64,000 nt of DNA. Origin: Epilithonimonas hispanica. GTDB lineage: Bacteria; Bacteroidota; Bacteroidia; Flavobacteriales; Weeksellaceae. The notes under the pieces are model-generated. The model ran no database searches, was not told the origin of the DNA, and was given only the letters and a program-made list of their open reading frames with translations. Shown piece after piece: positions 35,846 through 45,333 of the stretch (positions are counted from its first letter, which is position 1; each line of letters starts with the position of its first letter). The stretch covers positions 1 through 64,000 of the forward strand of contig NZ_QNUG01000016.1 of the NCBI RefSeq assembly GCF_003385395.1. The letters run 5' to 3'. The translations under genes were made by a program, and so were the position numbers.

Positions 35846-36902
35846 CAGAGAAGAATTAACGGAAAACGCAGTCAAATTACTGAAAAAACTCATCGCAACA
35901 CCGTCTATGAGCCGAGACGAATATAACGTTTCTCTAATCATAGAAGGATTTTTCAATGAGCATCAGCTGACTGTGAACCGATTCAAAAATAACATTTGGG
36001 CAACCAACAAATATTTTGATGCAGGCAAACCTTCGATTCTTCTAAACACGCATCACGACACGGTAAAACCGAACAAAGCTTATACTTTGGACCCGTTTAT
36101 TCCTGTGGAGAAAGATGGGAAATTATTTGGTTTGGGAAGTAACGATGCAGGCGCGTCTTTGGTAGCAATGGCGCAGACTTTTCTTTATTTTTATGAAGCT
36201 GAAGATTTGACTCATAATCTGGTAATTGCTCTGACAGCTGAGGAAGAAATCTCTGGTTTGGACGGGATTGAAGCCTTATTTCCACAACTTCCAAATGTAG
36301 AATTAGCAATCGTTGGCGAACCTACAAAAATGAATCTCGCGATTGCAGAAAAAGGTTTGTTGGTTATTGACGGAGACATGATAGGAACACCTTCTCACGC
36401 CGCACATCCTAACAATGACAATGCGATTGTGAAATGTATGCAGGATTTGCAGAATATTTTGAACTTCAAATTTCCAAAAGTTTCCGATTATCTAGGCGAA
36501 GTGAAAGTGACTTTGTCGGTTATCAATGCGGGGAGTCAACACAATGTGGTTCCAGAAAAATGCAATTTCACTTTGGATGTGCGTGTCACAGACGAATATA
36601 CGAATCGCGAAGTTTTCGAAATCATCCAATCTCAGATGAAATCGAAACTCACGCCGAGGTCATTCCGTCTTAATTCCTCAAAAATCGAGGTCAATCATCC
36701 GTTTGTTCAGGCAGGATTGGCGTTGGGAAGGACAACTTACGGTTCGCCGACATCTTCGGACCAAGCGATTATTCCGTGTACGTCGGTCAAGTTGGGCGTT
36801 GGCGATAGTCTGCGTTCTCACACAGCGGACGAGTTTGTTTACATCGACGAAATCCGAGAAGGCATCGATATTTACATCAAAATATTAGAAAAAATATTAT
36901 AA
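35820..36902 (+). CDS. argE: M20-family N-acyl-citrulline/ornithine deacylase
   Basis: 360-residue zinc peptidase of the M20/ArgE-DapE type. Metal and catalytic residues are visible in LNTHHDTVKP, GSNDAGASL and TAEEEISG, with the late SSDQ/GDSLRSHTADE block. In this pathway the carbamoylated intermediate is deacylated to citrulline, so N-succinylcitrulline is the probable substrate. The start lies within the last 26 nt of argB. Confidence 0.93.
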   Translation: MKELKSVFSREELTENAVKLLKKLIATPSMSRDEYNVSLIIEGFFNEHQLTVNRFKNNIWATNKYFDAGKPSILLNTHHDTVKPNKAYTLDPFIPVEKDGKLFGLGSNDAGASLVAMAQTFLYFYEAEDLTHNLVIALTAEEEISGLDGIEALFPQLPNVELAIVGEPTKMNLAIAEKGLLVIDGDMIGTPSHAAHPNNDNAIVKCMQDLQNILNFKFPKVSDYLGEVKVTLSVINAGSQHNVVPEKCNFTLDVRVTDEYTNREVFEIIQSQMKSKLTPRSFRLNSSKIEVNHPFVQAGLALGRTTYGSPTSSDQAIIPCTSVKLGVGDSLRSHTADEFVYIDEIREGIDIYIKILEKIL

Positions 36903-36918
36903 ATAATTTTAAAGTTTT

Positions 36919-37075
36919 GGGCAGCTTAATCCGCCTGTAGTTTATCCTGAGCTTGTCGAAGGGCTCCCAAACCTAACGAAGTGGTTCGACGAAGTCAATC
37001 TTTTTTGCAGACGATTTCAGTTTAAATAGAACTTGATGAATACGCAAAAAAGGATTTCCGCTCAAGTCGGGCTGC
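36919..37075. repeat. Modular intergenic repeat E1 (argE-argH spacer)
   Basis: Begins GGGCAGCTTAATCCGCC and ends AGTCGGGCTGC, sharing these and the AATCTTTTTTGCAGACGATT block with E2 at 41424-41528. An extra ~60-nt segment containing CTGAGCTTGTCGAAG (36947-36961) is inserted in its left part. The 15-mer recurs at 40295-40309. Together with copy C it fills the 321-nt spacer, in which no gene is seen. Confidence 0.8.
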
Positions 37076-37133
37076 ACTTCGCAAAGTTGAAGATTTGCCT
37101 TCAATTCAGAACGAATTTAAAAATTAGCCTTTG

Positions 37134-37215
37134 ATGAGCATAAGCGCCTTTGCGAACCTTAAAGTGTTTTCAATAAAATAAAAAAAAAATCTTTGCGCTC
37201 TTTGCGTTCAAAATA
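37134..37215. repeat. Arg-spacer repeat, copy C (before argH)
   Basis: TGAGCATAAGCGCCTTTGCG, then TTTTCAATAA, then CTTTGCGCTCTTTGCGTTCA, ending 8 nt before the argH ATG. Confidence 0.75.
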
Positions 37216-37223
37216 TAAAAAAA

Positions 37224-38528
37224 ATGAAAAAAATTTGGCAAAAAGATAATACGAAAACCAATGATTTGGTTAACCAATTTACAGTCGGGAAAGACTTGGA
37301 TTTTGATGACAGATTAGCAAAATACGATGTGTTGGGTTCTATTGCTCACGCAAAAATGTTAGCAGAAGTTGGTTTGATTCGTTTGGATGAAGAGCAGGCG
37401 ATTGTTGCGGTTTTAGAAGAAGTTCTTTCTGAAATCGAAAAAGGAAGCTTCGAAATCGATAAAACAGCAGAAGACATCCATTCACAAATCGAAACGATTC
37501 TCATCGATAAACTTGGCGAAACAGGAAAGAAAATCCACACTGCAAGGTCAAGAAACGACCAAGTTTTAACAGATATTAAATTATATCTTTTGGACGAAAT
37601 CCGAGAAATCACGGAAAGAACCGACTCGTTTTTTCAAATATTGAAAGACAAAGCCAATCAGCATAAAAACGTTTTATTGCCTGGTTATACACATTTTCAG
37701 GTGGCGATGCCTTCGTCTTTTGGGTTATGGTTTGGAGCGTATGCAGAATCTTTGGTTGACGATTTGGAATTGCTGTTTGCCACGAAGAATATCATTAATA
37801 AAAATCCACTCGGTTCTGCTGCAGGTTACGGTTCTTCTTTCCCGATTGACAGAGAAAGCACAACTTATAAACTAGATTTCCGAACCCTGAATTATAACGT
37901 TGTTTATGCGCAAATGACACGTGGGAAATCCGAAAAATTATTGGCGAATTCGCTTTCGGTTTTGGCTGGAACTTTAAGCAAGTTTTCTTACGACGTTTGT
38001 CTTTATTTGAGTCAGAATTTTGATTTCATAAGCTTTCCGAAAGAATTTACAACGGGAAGCAGTATTATGCCACACAAGAAAAATCCAGACATTTTCGAAT
38101 TGGTAAGAGCGAGATGTAACAGGATTCAGGCTTTACCCAATGAATTGATTTTGTTGACCAATAATCTGCCTTCTGGTTATCACAGAGATTTGCAGTTGAC
38201 AAAAGAAATCCTTTTTCCAGCCATCGATTCGTTGAAAGAATGTCTGGAAATCCTGGTTTACACGCTTCCAAATATTGAAGTGAAAGATAATATTCTGGAT
38301 GATGAAAAATATAAATACATCTTCAGCGTAGAAAAAATCAATGAAGAAGTGAAGAAGGGAAAATCATTCCGTGATGCTTATATCCAAATCGGAAAAGAGA
38401 TTGAAAATGGTGTTTTTGAATACGATTACAAAGAACTCAATCATTCTCATCAAGGCAGTTTAGGGAATCTTTGCCTCGATGAAATCGAATATCAATTCAA
38501 TAAAGTTAGAGATAAATTGTTGGGATAA
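37224..38528 (+). CDS. argH: Argininosuccinate lyase
   Basis: 434-residue fumarase/aspartase-superfamily enzyme that releases arginine and fumarate. The signature GSSIMPHKKNPD is at about residue 278; TARSRNDQV and PGYTHFQVAMP form other parts of the shared active site. Last gene of the arg operon; convergent with the Lrp gene. Confidence 0.97.
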   Translation: MKKIWQKDNTKTNDLVNQFTVGKDLDFDDRLAKYDVLGSIAHAKMLAEVGLIRLDEEQAIVAVLEEVLSEIEKGSFEIDKTAEDIHSQIETILIDKLGETGKKIHTARSRNDQVLTDIKLYLLDEIREITERTDSFFQILKDKANQHKNVLLPGYTHFQVAMPSSFGLWFGAYAESLVDDLELLFATKNIINKNPLGSAAGYGSSFPIDRESTTYKLDFRTLNYNVVYAQMTRGKSEKLLANSLSVLAGTLSKFSYDVCLYLSQNFDFISFPKEFTTGSSIMPHKKNPDIFELVRARCNRIQALPNELILLTNNLPSGYHRDLQLTKEILFPAIDSLKECLEILVYTLPNIEVKDNILDDEKYKYIFSVEKINEEVKKGKSFRDAYIQIGKEIENGVFEYDYKELNHSHQGSLGNLCLDEIEYQFNKVRDKLLG

Positions 38529-38603
38529 ATATTCTCGCTGAATGGAATGATTTTGCAGATAATTTAAATCTGCTGAATTTGCTAAATCTGCGAAAAATAA
38601 CAA

Positions 38604-39065
38604 TTAATCCAACTTAAACTTAGTCGTCTTTTTAACTTCGGCAAGAACAATAGAACTGTGATATTGCCCAATATGAGGACTGTTTGAAATGACGTTCACG
38701 GCAAATTCGTTGTAAGAATTGATATCATTAGCCAGAATTTTTATCATATAGTCGTATTCACCGGAAAGACTTGTAATTTCCTGAATTTCATCATATTTGG
38801 AAATATAATCTTCAAATTCTTTCAAAGTTTTTTGAGATTGCTCTTTGAGACGGACATTACAATAAACCACAATGTTGATTCCGAGTTTTTCTCGGTTTAA
38901 GATAGCAACATATTTTTCTACAACGCCTTGTTTTTCAAGGTTTTTGATGCGTTCGTAAGTTGGTGTGAAAGTGAGTCCGATTTTTTCGGAAATTTCTTTT
39001 ACAGATAATGTAGAATCCTCTTGTAGAAGCGAAAGTATTAATTTGTCTTTTTTATCCAATCCCAT
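38604..39065 (-). CDS. Lrp/AsnC-family transcriptional regulator
   Basis: 153 residues: N-terminal winged HTH (SVKEISEKIGLTFTPTYERIKNLEKQG) and C-terminal RAM/AsnC ligand domain with LSGEYDYMIKI. Such proteins sense amino acids. Lying between the arg and pyr operons, it may regulate either, but nothing in the sequence proves it. Own -7 box at 39084-39091. Confidence 0.93.
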   Translation of the reverse strand: MGLDKKDKLILSLLQEDSTLSVKEISEKIGLTFTPTYERIKNLEKQGVVEKYVAILNREKLGINIVVYCNVRLKEQSQKTLKEFEDYISKYDEIQEITSLSGEYDYMIKILANDINSYNEFAVNVISNSPHIGQYHSSIVLAEVKKTTKFKLD

Positions 39066-39083
39066 AATGGCAAATCATTCTTT

Positions 39084-39091
39084 CAAAAGTA
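39084..39091 (-). promoter_or_regulatory. -7 promoter box of the lrp-type gene
   Basis: The minus strand reads TACTTTTG, 18 nt before the ATG at 39065. Confidence 0.5.
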
Positions 39092-39185
39092 AAGAAAATT
39101 TTTGTTTGTAAAAATTTTAGAGCAGAAGTTCATTCATTTAACATAAAAAATTATGAATAAGATTTCATAATATAGAAAATATTGG

Positions 39186-39193
39186 TATCTTTG
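39186..39193 (+). promoter_or_regulatory. -7 promoter box of the pyrB leader
   Basis: TATCTTTG ends 6 nt before the leader-ORF ATG at 39200, so transcription would begin at or beside that ATG, 120 nt before pyrB. Confidence 0.6.
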
Positions 39194-39199
39194 CACCCA

Positions 39200-39274
39200 A
39201 TGAATCTGGTACAGAATTTAGCGATAACAACAATTGGCAAATTTGCCGACAACAACAATATTTTTTATATTTAA
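39200..39274 (+). CDS. Candidate leader peptide of pyrB (pyrL-like)
   Basis: 24-codon ORF (starts MNLVQNLAITT, ends NNNIFYI). Its last codons are a U-rich tract (39259-39272, 11 T of 14), and its TAA stop (39272-39274) enters the left arm of an intrinsic terminator. A 12-bp palindrome, GGCAAATTTGCC (39236-39247), lies just upstream of the tract. This is the layout of E. coli pyrL, where UTP-dependent pausing lets the ribosome block the terminator. There is no homology in the peptide; the role is inferred from architecture. Confidence 0.55.
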   Translation: MNLVQNLAITTIGKFADNNNIFYI

Positions 39275-39303
39275 CGAAGTCTTTTTAGGCTTCGTTTTTT
39301 TTT
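39273..39303 (+). terminator. Intrinsic terminator/attenuator upstream of pyrB
   Basis: AACGAAGTC (39273-39281) pairs with GGCTTCGTT (39288-39296, one G-T pair), followed by a run of nine T. It lies between the promoter at 39186 and the pyrB start at 39321, so it must be read through for pyrB expression. Confidence 0.85.
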
Positions 39304-39320
39304 ATTTAAAAATTTGAGAT

Positions 39321-40223
39321 ATGATTAAGCTTTCCCGCACATCTACAGAAAGTATAGAGAAAATTTTGCAAGAAGCGCAGCAGTTTGCAGATGGAAAAAT
39401 CAGCAAAATTGATGGCGATGTCTTCGCAGCAAACCTGTTTTTTGAGAATAGTACAAGAACCAAAACAAGTTTTGAGGTCGCTCAGAAAAAATTGGGACTT
39501 CAGGTTATTGATTTTGAAGTGGATAAAAGCTCGATTGCTAAAGGCGAAACACTTTTGGATACGATTAAAACTCTGGAAGCCATTGGTGTAGATGTCGCAG
39601 TTATCAGACATTCAGAAAAACGTTATTATGATGCGTTGCAAGATGCAAAACTTAGTATCGTGAATGCTGGCGACGGCGTAGGAAGTCATCCTTCACAAGC
39701 CATTTTGGATGCGCTGACAATTATTCAGGAATTTGGAAAAATCGAAGGCCTTAAGATAGGAATCGTAGGAGATGTAAAACACAGCCGCGTTGCGAATTCA
39801 GATTCGGGATTATTCAGAAGATTGGGTGCGAAAGTTTATTTCTCCGGACCAGAATTTTGGTTTGACGAAGGAATGTTGGTGAACGGAACTTATATGCAGT
39901 TTGATGATTTGGTAAAGGAAGTTGACGTTTTGATTTTATTAAGAATCCAGCACGAGCGTCACGAGAAAAGCTTCAATTTCAAATCGGAAGATTATCTGAA
40001 GAAATTTGGTTTGACAAAAGAACGTGAAGCGAAAATGAAACCAACATCCATTATTATGCATCCGGCGCCAATCAACAGAGGTGTGGAAATTGATTCAGAA
40101 TTAGTTGAATGCGAAAGGTCGAGAATCTTTAAGCAAATGCAGAACGGCGTTTTTGCAAGAATGGCAATCCTTAAATATGATTTGGAAAACAAAGGATTCA
40201 AATTCATCGACTCCAAAAATTAA
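39321..40223 (+). CDS. pyrB: Aspartate carbamoyltransferase catalytic subunit
   Basis: 300 residues. Carbamoyl-phosphate motif ENSTRTKTSFE, HPSQAILDALTI and HPAPINRGVEI are diagnostic of PyrB. It makes carbamoyl aspartate, the first committed pyrimidine step. No pyrI regulatory subunit is seen next to it. A leader with attenuator precedes it; a terminator follows at 40233, and carAB come next, supplying carbamoyl phosphate. Confidence 0.97.
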   Translation: MIKLSRTSTESIEKILQEAQQFADGKISKIDGDVFAANLFFENSTRTKTSFEVAQKKLGLQVIDFEVDKSSIAKGETLLDTIKTLEAIGVDVAVIRHSEKRYYDALQDAKLSIVNAGDGVGSHPSQAILDALTIIQEFGKIEGLKIGIVGDVKHSRVANSDSGLFRRLGAKVYFSGPEFWFDEGMLVNGTYMQFDDLVKEVDVLILLRIQHERHEKSFNFKSEDYLKKFGLTKEREAKMKPTSIIMHPAPINRGVEIDSELVECERSRIFKQMQNGVFARMAILKYDLENKGFKFIDSKN

Positions 40224-40232
40224 AATATTTAT

Positions 40233-40258
40233 TCACGCTTTCGGGCGTGTTTTTTTTG
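40233..40258 (+). terminator. Rho-independent terminator after pyrB
   Basis: CACGC and GCGTG form the stem around TTTCGG, followed by eight T. Confidence 0.75.
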
Positions 40259-40335
40259 AGTAAAAATCTAAAAGTAAGTCTTTAAACTGTCACTCTGAGC
40301 TTGTCGAAGAGTCTGGCGTTTGATAAAATTTAAAA

Positions 40336-41409
40336 ATGAAAAAGAAGTTAATATTAGAATCTGGTGAAGTTTTTTACGGAACGGGATTCGGAGCAGAGCA
40401 GGACACTGCTGGAGAAGTAGTTTTTAACACAGGAATGACGGGTTATCAGGAACTGATTTCCGACCCAAGTTATTGCGGACAAATTGTTTGTATGACTTAT
40501 CCTTTGATTGGAAATTACGGAATTAATCGTGACGATTACGAAAGCATCGAACCTGCAATCAAAGGTTTGATTGTGAAAGAATTGTGCGATTTGCCTTCCA
40601 ATTTCAGAACGCAGATCACTTTGGACGAATTGTTCCAAAAGAAAAACTTGTCAGGAATCTCGGGAATCGATACCAGAAGATTAACAAGAATCCTTAGAAA
40701 CAAAGGGGTTGAAAAAGGAAAAATCGTCAACGCAGATGCAGACGAAAAAGCTGTAATCGAAGAACTAAAAGCGACTCAATTTCCTACAAATCAAGTAGAA
40801 CAGGTTTCCACAAAAACATCGTACGCAAGTCCGGGAAGAGGTTTCAAAGTTGTTTTGGTTGATTTCGGTTCCAAGTTGGGAATCATCCGCGAATTGTCTC
40901 AAAGAAACTGTGACATCATCGTAGTTTCTCACGACACAACTGCAGAAGAGATTCTATTAATGAACCCGGACGGAATAATGCTTTCCAACGGTCCTGGTGA
41001 TCCAGAGGATAATGCGGAAGCTTTGGTAATGATTCAGAAATTACTGGGAAAAGTTCCAATTTTTGGGATTTGTTTAGGTCATCAATTGATAGGTTTGGCT
41101 TGTGGCGCAAAAACTTACAAACTGAAATTCGGACACAGAGGTGGGAACCATCCTGTTTTGGATTTGGAGAAGAACAAAGTTGCCATCACTTCTCAGAATC
41201 ACGGTTATGCGATTGACCAAGAATCTTTGAAAAATACAGATTTAGTAGAAACTCACATCGCTCTGAATGACCGAACAAACGAAGGTGTGAAACACAAGAT
41301 TCATCCTTGTTTCTCAGTTCAATATCACCCGGAAGCAAGTCCTGGTCCAGAAGATGCGAATTATCTTTTTGATAATTTCATCACTTTGATGGAGGATTTC
41401 AAAAAGTAG
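40336..41409 (+). CDS. carA: Carbamoyl-phosphate synthase small (glutaminase) subunit
   Basis: 357 residues. The class I glutamine amidotransferase domain contains the catalytic cysteine in GICLGHQL and the histidine/glutamate of YHPEASPGP. The N-terminal CPSase_sm_chain domain has FNTGMTGYQE. It hydrolyses glutamine and passes ammonia to CarB. The gap to pyrB (112 nt) contains a terminator and the CTGAGCTTGTCGAAG repeat, and no -7 box was found. Confidence 0.97.
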   Translation: MKKKLILESGEVFYGTGFGAEQDTAGEVVFNTGMTGYQELISDPSYCGQIVCMTYPLIGNYGINRDDYESIEPAIKGLIVKELCDLPSNFRTQITLDELFQKKNLSGISGIDTRRLTRILRNKGVEKGKIVNADADEKAVIEELKATQFPTNQVEQVSTKTSYASPGRGFKVVLVDFGSKLGIIRELSQRNCDIIVVSHDTTAEEILLMNPDGIMLSNGPGDPEDNAEALVMIQKLLGKVPIFGICLGHQLIGLACGAKTYKLKFGHRGGNHPVLDLEKNKVAITSQNHGYAIDQESLKNTDLVETHIALNDRTNEGVKHKIHPCFSVQYHPEASPGPEDANYLFDNFITLMEDFKK

Positions 41410-41423
41410 AAGATTAATAATTT

Positions 41424-41528
41424 GGGCAGCTTAATCCGCCTTCCGCTCCCAATCTTTTTTGCAGACGATTTTGGTCTAAATAGAACTTAAAGGTTAGCAA
41501 AAAAGGATTTTCGCTCAAGTCGGGCTGC
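41424..41528. repeat. Modular intergenic repeat E2 (carA-carB spacer)
   Basis: Begins GGGCAGCTTAATCCGCC and ends TCAAGTCGGGCTGC. The interior AATCTTTTTTGCAGACGATT ... AGCAAAAAAGGATTTTCGCT is shared with E1. The ends are roughly complementary (GCAGC with GCTGC, ATCTTTTTT with AAAAAAGGAT), so the element can fold on itself. Confidence 0.8.
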
Positions 41529-41629
41529 GAGCAATTCGCTGTTGAAATAAGGAAGAAATATTAATTCGTAGGTGAAATCCTATGAAATAAAAATTAAATA
41601 AAATCGGTTTTCCGACATCTAATAAAAAA

Positions 41630-44600
41630 ATGAAAAGAACAGATATACAAACAATTTTAGTAATCGGCTCAGGTCCAATCATTATTGGTCAGGCGGCGGA
41701 ATTTGATTATTCGGGAACACAAGCTTGTCTTTCTTTGAAGGAAGAAGGCTACAAAGTGATTTTGATTAATTCCAATCCTGCAACGATAATGACGGATGTG
41801 GAGATTGCCGACAAAGTTTATATTGAACCGATTTCTTTGGAATTCGTTTCCAGAATCATTCGCAAAGAACGTCCGGATGCGCTTCTTCCAACTTTGGGAG
41901 GGCAAACCGGACTGAATATGGCAGTTGAATTACAGAAATCCGGAATTCTTGAAGAATGTAAAGTGGAAGTTTTAGGAACAAAACTTTCAGCGATTAATCA
42001 GGCGGAAGACAGAGACCTTTTCCGAGAATTGATGCGTGAACTGAACGAACCAGTTCCAGAATCTGACATCGTAACCACTGTTGAGGGAGCTTTGGATTTT
42101 GCTAATAATTTAGGTTATCCTGTGATTGTTCGTCCTGCTTTTACAATGGGAGGAACAGGCGGTGGAATTGCTTCCAACGAAACTGAACTTCGTGAAATCG
42201 CTGAATTGGGATTGAAACATTCGCCGGTAACACAATGTTTGATTGAAAGGTCAATCGCCGGTTTCAAGGAAATCGAATATGAAGTGATGCGCGATTCCAA
42301 CGACAACGCCATTGTGGTTTGTAATATGGAAAACATCGACCCGGTTGGTGTTCACACAGGAGATTCGATTGTGGTGGCACCTTCGCAAACACTTTCTGAC
42401 AGAGAATATCAATTGCTTAGAAATGCTTCTTTGAAAATCATCAGAGCTTTAGGAATCGAAGGTGGATGTAATGTTCAGTTGGCTTTAGACCCGCATTCAT
42501 TCAATTATTATATCATCGAAGTGAATCCAAGAGTTTCGCGTTCATCGGCTTTGGCAAGTAAAGCAACAGGTTATCCGATTGCAAAAATCGCAGCAAAAAT
42601 CGCAGTTGGTTTGACCTTGGACGAAATTAAAAATCCGGTTACAGGAACTTCTTACGCTTGCTTTGAACCTGCTTTGGATTATGTAGTGACTAAGTTCCCA
42701 AGATTTCCTTTCGATAAATTTGAAACTGCTGACAGAAGATTGTCAACGCAGATGAAAGCAACGGGAGAAGTTATGGCAATCGGAAGAAATTTCGAAGAAT
42801 CTTTACAAAAAGCAATTCGTTCTTTGGAAACAGGAATTCGTCATTTAGGATTAAAGAAAAAACAAGCAGAAGCTTTAACAGCCGAGGAAATCGAAAGAAG
42901 AATCCGGGTTTGTGATGACGAAAGATTGTTCATCATCGGAGATGCTTTAAGAAGAGGTTACGATTGGGAACAAATTGTGGAATGGAGTAAAATTGATAAA
43001 TTCTTCATCTGGAAAATCAAAAAACTGATTGATTTCGAAACGACAATCAAGGAAAATAAATTCAATAAAGACATTCTTCTCGAAGCTAAAAAATTAGGTT
43101 TTGCAGATTTGAATATCGCTCATCTTTGGGAAACAACTCAGAAAGAAGTGTTCCAATTCCGAAAAGACAACGGAATAATGCCGGTTTATAAAATGGTAGA
43201 CACGTGCGCAGCGGAATTTGAATCAGAAACACCTTATTTTTACGGAACTTACGAAGAAGAAAACGAAAGTATAATTTCTGAAAAAGAAAAAATTATTGTA
43301 CTTGGTTCAGGTCCAATCAGAATTGGTCAAGGAGTTGAATTTGATTATGCAACGGTTCACTCGGTTTGGGCGATTCAACAGATGGGTTACGAGGCGATTA
43401 TCATCAATTCAAATCCTGAAACAGTTTCTACAGACTTCTCGATTTCGGATAAATTATACTTCGAACCTTTGGCAGAAGAAGATGTGATGAATATTATCGA
43501 ACTCGAAAAACCAAAAGGCGTTGTAGTTCAGTTCGGAGGACAAACAGCGATTAATCTGGCAGATAAATTGGCGGCTCACGGTGTTCAGATTTTGGGAACT
43601 TCTCTTGAAGATTTGGACAGAGCCGAGAACAGAGATAAATTTGAAAAAGCACTTCAAGATTTAGGAATTCCACAACCGTTGGGGAAAACTTCGACTTCAA
43701 AAGAAGAAGCAATTGTGATTGCTAACGAAATTGGATATCCGGTTTTGGTTCGTCCAAGTTATGTTTTGGGAGGAAGAGCGATGGAAATCGTTTATTCTGA
43801 GAAAGAACTCGCTCATTATATGGAAAATGCGGTGGATGCAAGTCCGGAACATCCGGTTCTGATTGACCGTTATCTGACCGGAAAAGAAGTGGAAGTGGAT
43901 GCGATTTCTGACGGCGAAACCGTAGTGATTCCGGGAATTATGGAACACATCGAAAGAGCAGGTGTTCACTCCGGAGACTCGATTGCAGTTTATCCGCCTC
44001 AGACTTTGACGGAAACTCAAATCAAAACTCTTGAAGATTATACCCAGAGATTAGCAAAAGGATTGAATGTTATTGGATTAATGAATATTCAGTATGTAAT
44101 TTCCGGAGGAGAAGTTTTCGTAATCGAAGTAAATCCGCGTTCGTCCAGAACAGTTCCTTTCTTATCGAAAATCACTGATGTTCCAATGGCGAATCTGGCT
44201 ACAAAAGCAATTCTTGGAACAAAACTAAAAGACCTTGGTTATCAGTCAGGATTGGTTCCGAATAAAGAAGGAATCTTCGTAAAAGTTCCGGTTTTCTCTT
44301 TCAGTAAATTGACGAAAGTTGATATCCAATTAGGACCTGAAATGAAATCAACAGGAGAAGTAATGGGGAAAGATTCAACCTTTGAAAAAGCTTTATACAA
44401 AGGATTAATCGGAGCCGGAAGAAAAGTTCCGACGCACGGTTCTATCTTGTTCACCGTTGCAGATTCAGATAAGGAAGAAGCTTCTCTGTTGGCAAAAAGA
44501 TTTCAGGAAGCCGGTTTCAGAATCTGGGCAACAGAAGGAACAGCAAAATACTTCGAGGAAAAAGGAATCCAGACGAAAATCGGTTACAAAATCGGAGAGG

Positions 44601-44809
44601 AAGATGTCAACTTAATCGATTTGATTCAGAAAGGAAAAGTTCAATACGTTGTTAACACAACTACAAAAGGAAAACAAGCTGAAAGAGACGGTTTCCAAAT
44701 CCGAAGAATGTCAGTAGAAAACGGTGTTCCTTGTTTGACTTCAATGGACACAGTTGAAGCGATTTTGAAAGTGATTGAAAGTATGAGTTTCAAGATGGAA
44801 ACGATGTAG
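41630..44809 (+). CDS. carB: Carbamoyl-phosphate synthase large subunit
   Basis: 1059 residues with two homologous halves, each a carboxyphosphate/carbamate ATP-grasp unit ([17 protein letters not shown] near residue 13; [16 protein letters not shown] near 560), and a C-terminal MGS-like allosteric domain. It makes carbamoyl phosphate for PyrB and the ArgF' enzyme, both encoded within 11 kb. A 220-nt spacer with repeat E2 separates it from carA. Confidence 0.98.
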   Translation: MKRTDIQTILVIGSGPIIIGQAAEFDYSGTQACLSLKEEGYKVILINSNPATIMTDVEIADKVYIEPISLEFVSRIIRKERPDALLPTLGGQTGLNMAVELQKSGILEECKVEVLGTKLSAINQAEDRDLFRELMRELNEPVPESDIVTTVEGALDFANNLGYPVIVRPAFTMGGTGGGIASNETELREIAELGLKHSPVTQCLIERSIAGFKEIEYEVMRDSNDNAIVVCNMENIDPVGVHTGDSIVVAPSQTLSDREYQLLRNASLKIIRALGIEGGCNVQLALDPHSFNYYIIEVNPRVSRSSALASKATGYPIAKIAAKIAVGLTLDEIKNPVTGTSYACFEPALDYVVTKFPRFPFDKFETADRRLSTQMKATGEVMAIGRNFEESLQKAIRSLETGIRHLGLKKKQAEALTAEEIERRIRVCDDERLFIIGDALRRGYDWEQIVEWSKIDKFFIWKIKKLIDFETTIKENKFNKDILLEAKKLGFADLNIAHLWETTQKEVFQFRKDNGIMPVYKMVDTCAAEFESETPYFYGTYEEENESIISEKEKIIVLGSGPIRIGQGVEFDYATVHSVWAIQQMGYEAIIINSNPETVSTDFSISDKLYFEPLAEEDVMNIIELEKPKGVVVQFGGQTAINLADKLAAHGVQILGTSLEDLDRAENRDKFEKALQDLGIPQPLGKTSTSKEEAIVIANEIGYPVLVRPSYVLGGRAMEIVYSEKELAHYMENAVDASPEHPVLIDRYLTGKEVEVDAISDGETVVIPGIMEHIERAGVHSGDSIAVYPPQTLTETQIKTLEDYTQRLAKGLNVIGLMNIQYVISGGEVFVIEVNPRSSRTVPFLSKITDVPMANLATKAILGTKLKDLGYQSGLVPNKEGIFVKVPVFSFSKLTKVDIQLGPEMKSTGEVMGKDSTFEKALYKGLIGAGRKVPTHGSILFTVADSDKEEASLLAKRFQEAGFRIWATEGTAKYFEEKGIQTKIGYKIGEEDVNLIDLIQKGKVQYVVNTTTKGKQAERDGFQIRRMSVENGVPCLTSMDTVEAILKVIESMSFKMETM

Positions 44810-44827
44810 TTTTAAATTCAGATAAAT

Positions 44828-44863
44828 AAAACGCATCTTAATTTTAAGGTGCGTTTTTATTTT
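44828..44863 (+). terminator. Rho-independent terminator after carB
   Basis: AAAACGCATCTTA (44828-44840) pairs with TAAGGTGCGTTTT (44845-44857) with one G-T pair; T-rich tail. Confidence 0.8.
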
Positions 44864-44891
44864 ATATCTTTAATTCAAATAAATTTTAGAA

Positions 44892-45194
44892 ATGAAATCA
44901 ACAAACATTTTATTATCAGGACTTTTCTCAACACTACTATTTTCCTGCGCCACTGTTCACGATAGGCTGAATACAGGAACAATTGTAAGAGACTGTACGG
45001 GAACGTATGTTAGAGTAGCAGAAAACGAAGATTATCTGGTTTGTAATTCTGATATTTTAGCGTCTAAAAAAGAGGGCGAGAAAGTATCACTTGTTTATGA
45101 CTATACCAAAGAATGTAAGGAACGTGATGGCAAAATTATGTGTATGATGTACCACGAGAACAAAGGAATGATAAGAGTCAAAAGTGTAAAATAA
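44892..45194 (+). CDS. Small lipoprotein of unknown function
   Basis: 100 residues with a lipoprotein signal (LLFSC, lipidated cysteine C19). The mature part has four further cysteines that could form disulfides and alternating strands (YLVCNSDILASKKEGEKVSL). No family recognised. Terminators lie on both sides, so it is monocistronic. Confidence 0.75.
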   Translation: MKSTNILLSGLFSTLLFSCATVHDRLNTGTIVRDCTGTYVRVAENEDYLVCNSDILASKKEGEKVSLVYDYTKECKERDGKIMCMMYHENKGMIRVKSVK

Positions 45195-45197
45195 ACC

Positions 45198-45230
45198 AAA
45201 ACGCTTCATCAATCGATGAGGTGTTTTTTA
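45198..45230 (+). terminator. Rho-independent terminator
   Basis: AAAACGCTTCATC pairs with GATGAGGTGTTTT (wobble pairs) around AATC, followed by T. Confidence 0.8.
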
Positions 45231-45333
45231 TTGATTCTAGAAAATTCTAATTCTATAACTGTAATCAGAAATTTTTCGGATAAATTTTCGTAAAAACTTA
45301 AATAAAAAAAAGAGCACTCTTCAAAAAGAAGAA

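Noticed and set aside
38546-38600. Terminator between argH and the Lrp gene
   Set aside because: GCAGAT/ATCTGC can pair, but there is no T tract on either side; support is too weak.
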